64,000 nucleotides of DNA from Paraspadella gotoi. Its lineage: Eukaryota > Chaetognatha. The notes beneath the pieces were generated by a model that saw only the letters and a program-made list of their open reading frames with translations, was not told the origin of the DNA and did not search any database. The stretch spans positions 4,283,834 through 4,347,833 of the forward strand of contig JBJCIZ010000239.1 of assembly GCA_051294375.1 (NCBI GenBank). Direction: 5' to 3'. Both the position numbers and the translations under genes were made by a program. Positions 61,330 to 64,000 of this stretch are shown here, one piece after another (the stretch's first letter is position 1; each line of letters opens with the position of its first letter).

Positions 61330-61539
61330 TTTTTTGAGCTCTTTCTTACTCCTTAAATTTCAATTTCTTAGGCTCTTATATATCATTAAAATATAAACTA
61401 AACTTTCTTTCATATTTCAATTTCATATTCACTTTTTACAATTGTTAAAAATTCTCACCAATCTTTTTCAGTTTTAAACATTTACCACTGTTGTACATTG
61501 CACAATGTATCTTTTAATTATTTATTTATCCCTGTTAAG

Positions 61540-61582
<43 letters not shown>

Positions 61583-61861
61583 AACAAATTTCATTTCTTT
61601 TTCAAAAACTCACTCAATCTGTGTTCAACTTACCCTGTCCTCACCTCTGACCACTATTCTGTCTCACCACTTTGTTGGAAACTTTAACTCTCCCTTTCTC
61701 TCTCTCTCTCTCTCTCTCACACTCTTCTTGTGCACAATAATTTGTCCAATTCACAAACTAAAAATACTGAAGAAGGCTTGAATACTAAAGCCAAAACATT
61801 TCTGTTTACCAATAAAAACAAATTTCGTTGAAAACTAATAAAAACTTTGTTTTTCTCTAAA

Positions 61862-62790
61862 ACATTTTTAAGTATACTTTCAATGGACAAAAATTTTTTT
61901 ATATGGCTCGATACCCTAGTAATTTTTTATTTATAGATAGGAAAGGCCAACAATTTTTGTAAAAAAATTTAAATTTAAAACCAGATTCAGATAGCTCATA
62001 AAAAGATGTCTGCACAAAATATATATTTTTTAAAAATATTTTTATGATAAGTAGGTCTAAAATAAGAAAAACTATAAAAAATCATCATCATCATCTTTCG
62101 ATGATTTTATCTTTTTTTAAAATTTTTATTGAGAAAACGTAATAATTTTTAAAAGCTGTAATTATATTTCTTGTTTATCTTTATATGCTTTATCAGAATC
62201 CCTCATTTATTTATATAGTAATAAAATAATTTTAATTAAGCTAGTACCCTCAGAAAAAAGAATTTTTGACTAAAAATATTTTAATACTATGCTTATGATA
62301 GATTATTTCAACGCAGTATACATTAGCATTTAAATTTTATCGGCTATGGCTAATACAAAATATAATTCTATTTTCGAGATTTTGATCTTTAAAAACTTTT
62401 TCTAAATATTTACAACACAATGAAAAAAAAGGAAAATAACACAATGATATTTTGATCATTGGTGGGTAAAAAATAAGAAAAACTATTAATAATCTTCATC
62501 ATCATCTTTTAATGATTTTATTACTTTTTCTTAATTTTGACCAAGATAACATAAGAATTTTCAAAAGTTATATTTATATTTTTTAATTATGCTCTATCAG
62601 AATACATCAAAAAATTTAAGGTAGATTGAAAAAATTATCATTACATAGTAATATTGTAATTTTTATAGCAACAATAAAAGCTTTAAAATTTACATGTTTT
62701 TAAAAAAAATTATTTTTTTACCAAAGATTTGAACCCCCGCACAAAGGCCCGATTGTAAGCCCCACCCTTTAAATTTTCCTAACTCCGATC
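61862..62790 (+). repeat. Family D continuation and a second partial copy
   Basis: Resumes with ACATTTTTAAGTATACTTTC after the insertion. Two (ATC)n cores (62,080 and 62,495) and one GAACCCCCGC end (62,730) show that two related copies follow each other. Confidence 0.65.
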
Positions 62791-62837
62791 TAGCCGATCT
62801 AGCCGCCCCTTTTGATTTTCATCTTAGTAGAAATAAG

Positions 62838-62969
62838 TTTGAATTTATTTGCAACAACGATTTTATTAGTACATAAGGACGTACATGTTTCGGCTTTAGT
62901 TACAAGCCTTCTTCAGCGTCATAGAAAAATTGTTTGTGAACTTTCACAAATCATTTGTGCAAAGGAAAA

Positions 62970-63041
<72 letters not shown>

Positions 63042-63215
63042 GAGACAGAGAGAGGGCAAAGTTTCCAACACAGAGTTGAGAAAAAGAATAGTGGTCAGAT
63101 GTGAGGACAGGTCAAGGTGAAGACAGATTGAGTTAGACTGTGAAAAGAAATTAAGTGGTGAAAATTTTTGAGAGAGAGACAGAGAGAGAGAGAGAGAGAA
63201 AAGAAAAAAGGAACA
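62838..63215 (-). mobile_element. Diverged solo arm related to the Penelope-like element
   Basis: ACATGTTTCGGCTTTAGT, CAAGCCTTCTTCAGCG, AAAGTTTCCAACA, AATAGTGGTCAGA and TGAGGACAGG follow the order of the left arm at 60,030-60,240. A long (GA)n sits in the same position. No second arm is seen. Confidence 0.7.
62972..63050 (+). repeat. (GA)n microsatellite inside the solo arm
   Basis: About 35 GA units; the same position in the left arm at 60,113 holds a shorter run. Confidence 0.95.
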
Positions 63216-63292
63216 TTAGTAACTTCTAATCCAAACACAACGAAAAGAAAGGAAATTCGCTATGATTTTCATCTTATAGTAGATTTCTACCT

Positions 63293-63499
63293 ATGGCGCA
63301 GAGTCCCGACTCTTCCAATCAAGCCAAAGACCAAGCTGTCCAACAAGCTTCCTTCCAAGCTTCCTTCCAAGCTTCCTCTCGCCCTGCCGACCGAGCTAAC
63401 GAGGGGAAGAGGGATGGATTGACGACGAGAACGACCAATCAAATGCTTGTTCGAAGGAAGCTTACCTACGATCAAGCAAAAAGGCTATGCGTTAATGGT
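63293..63499 (+). CDS. Candidate first or internal exon near the right edge
   Basis: ATG at 63,293 opens MAQSPDSSNQAKDQAVQQAS. FQASFQASS is encoded by a CAAGCTTCCTTC tandem repeat, followed by RKLTYDQAKRLCVN. Donor AATG|GTAAGG is good (phase 1). An acceptor-like TAGTAG at 63,281 would allow it to be internal. GC-richer than its flanks. Family not recognised; the gene would continue beyond the window. Confidence 0.45.
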
Positions 63500-63516
63500 A
63501 AGGGTTAGGGGAGGGA

Positions 63517-63517
<1 letters not shown>

Positions 63518-63566
<49 letters not shown>
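63518..63566 (+). repeat. (GA)n microsatellite
   Basis: Uninterrupted GA run just after the last exon candidate's donor. Confidence 0.95.
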
Positions 63567-63571
<5 letters not shown>

Positions 63572-64000
63572 AAAAAAGAGGAACTAAAGAAAAGAAAAGA
63601 TGTATCAATTACTTTTAAATTTGTTAAATTGGTTAAAAAATATTTAATTATAAGAGAAAAATTATATTCTTATCTTTAAATGTTATTTCTTTTCTTTTTA
63701 AAAAGGAATCATGATTATTTTTTCTTATTTGCATTAACGTGATTATTTTTAATTTTTATTTTTACTAAAGACAAAAACGATATTAATATTATTGATTACA
63801 AAAAACAGTAACGGTTCTATTAACAGTTACGTGATTTTTTTTGAAACAAAACAAATAACATTTTTAAAACGTAAAATAAAAGAAAACAGAAACGTTATAA
63901 AAACATTACAAGTGTATTATATGGTGTTAAACAACAAAATTAAAAACGTTATTAATGCAGAAAAATTCAAAGTAATACAATATGTAAATGAGATTAAATA
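63567..64000. other. AT-rich end of window; no gene seen
   Basis: AT-rich with AAAACGT/AACGTTA themes. Probably intron of the gene starting at 63,293. Confidence 0.45.

Larger units (their letters stand above)
59939..61861 (+). mobile_element. Penelope-like element with inverted terminal arms
   Basis: Long arms 59,971-60,532 and 61,330-61,860 are inverted repeats of each other (shared GAGAAAAACAAAGTTTTTAT outer end, GGAGTAAGAAAGAGCTC inner end). Exact 12-bp duplications ACATTTTTAAGT flank it (59,927-59,938 and 61,862-61,873). A short extension lies outside the left arm, as Penelope-like elements often show. Arms carry the CTGAAGA..GAAAC hammerhead-like core. Only a GIY-YIG endonuclease ORF lies between them; the reverse transcriptase is missing, so it is internally deleted. 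Confidence 0.8.

Overview
The window is eukaryotic, almost certainly from an invertebrate animal. Coding exons are short, GC-rich islands with canonical splice sites, set in AT-rich introns and spacers that are crowded with (AG)n/(CT)n microsatellites, minisatellites and several families of mobile elements. The gene families (a type 9-like adenylyl cyclase, a TNF/EDA-like ligand) and the element types (Tc1/mariner, Ty3/gypsy, Penelope-like, a tRNA-type SINE) fit a protostome such as an arthropod. I cannot name the species.

Layout. 1-7,500: low-complexity sequence, an internally deleted Tc1/mariner element inserted in an older minus-strand reading frame, dispersed repeats and one candidate minus-strand signal-peptide exon (4,951-5,175). 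7,534-36,223 (+): a complete adenylyl cyclase gene of the ADCY9/Ac13E type. I assembled 28 coding exons with compatible splice phases; they give a protein of about 1,766 residues once a single missing base in exon 18 is allowed for. 40,146-42,348 (+): a five-exon type II membrane protein of 276 residues with a furin-like site and a TNF-homology-like C-terminus. 45,498-50,351 (+): a Ty3/gypsy LTR retrotransposon with nearly identical LTRs and a 4-bp target duplication. 51,196-54,154 (+): a seven-exon gene for a 349-residue type II membrane protein with an acidic tail and a Ser/Pro-rich stalk. 54,200-64,000: repeats, an interleaved pair of inverted repeats, an orphan exon (59,532-59,659), a Penelope-like element with inverted arms and only a GIY-YIG ORF (59,939-61,861), a diverged arm relative, and a final exon candidate (63,293-63,499) running toward the right edge.

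Most notable: (i) two minisatellites, at cyclase exons 13 and 24, start exactly at an exon-intron junction and copy the 5' splice site 9 and 17 times; (ii) Penelope-type insertions, one only 142 bp long, carry a hammerhead-ribozyme-like core and target duplications, and for the large one an empty-site relative lies in the same window; (iii) two cyclase introns appear to begin with GC (both GCGAGT); (iv) a MITE family has telomere-like interiors; (v) a Tc1 insertion can be removed in silico to reopen the frame it hit. The two LTRs differ almost only by homopolymer indels, so base-level indel errors in the assembly are likely and probably explain the frameshifts in the retrotransposon and in cyclase exon 18.

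All gene models come from reading the sequence by eye. No alignment, RNA or database evidence was available.
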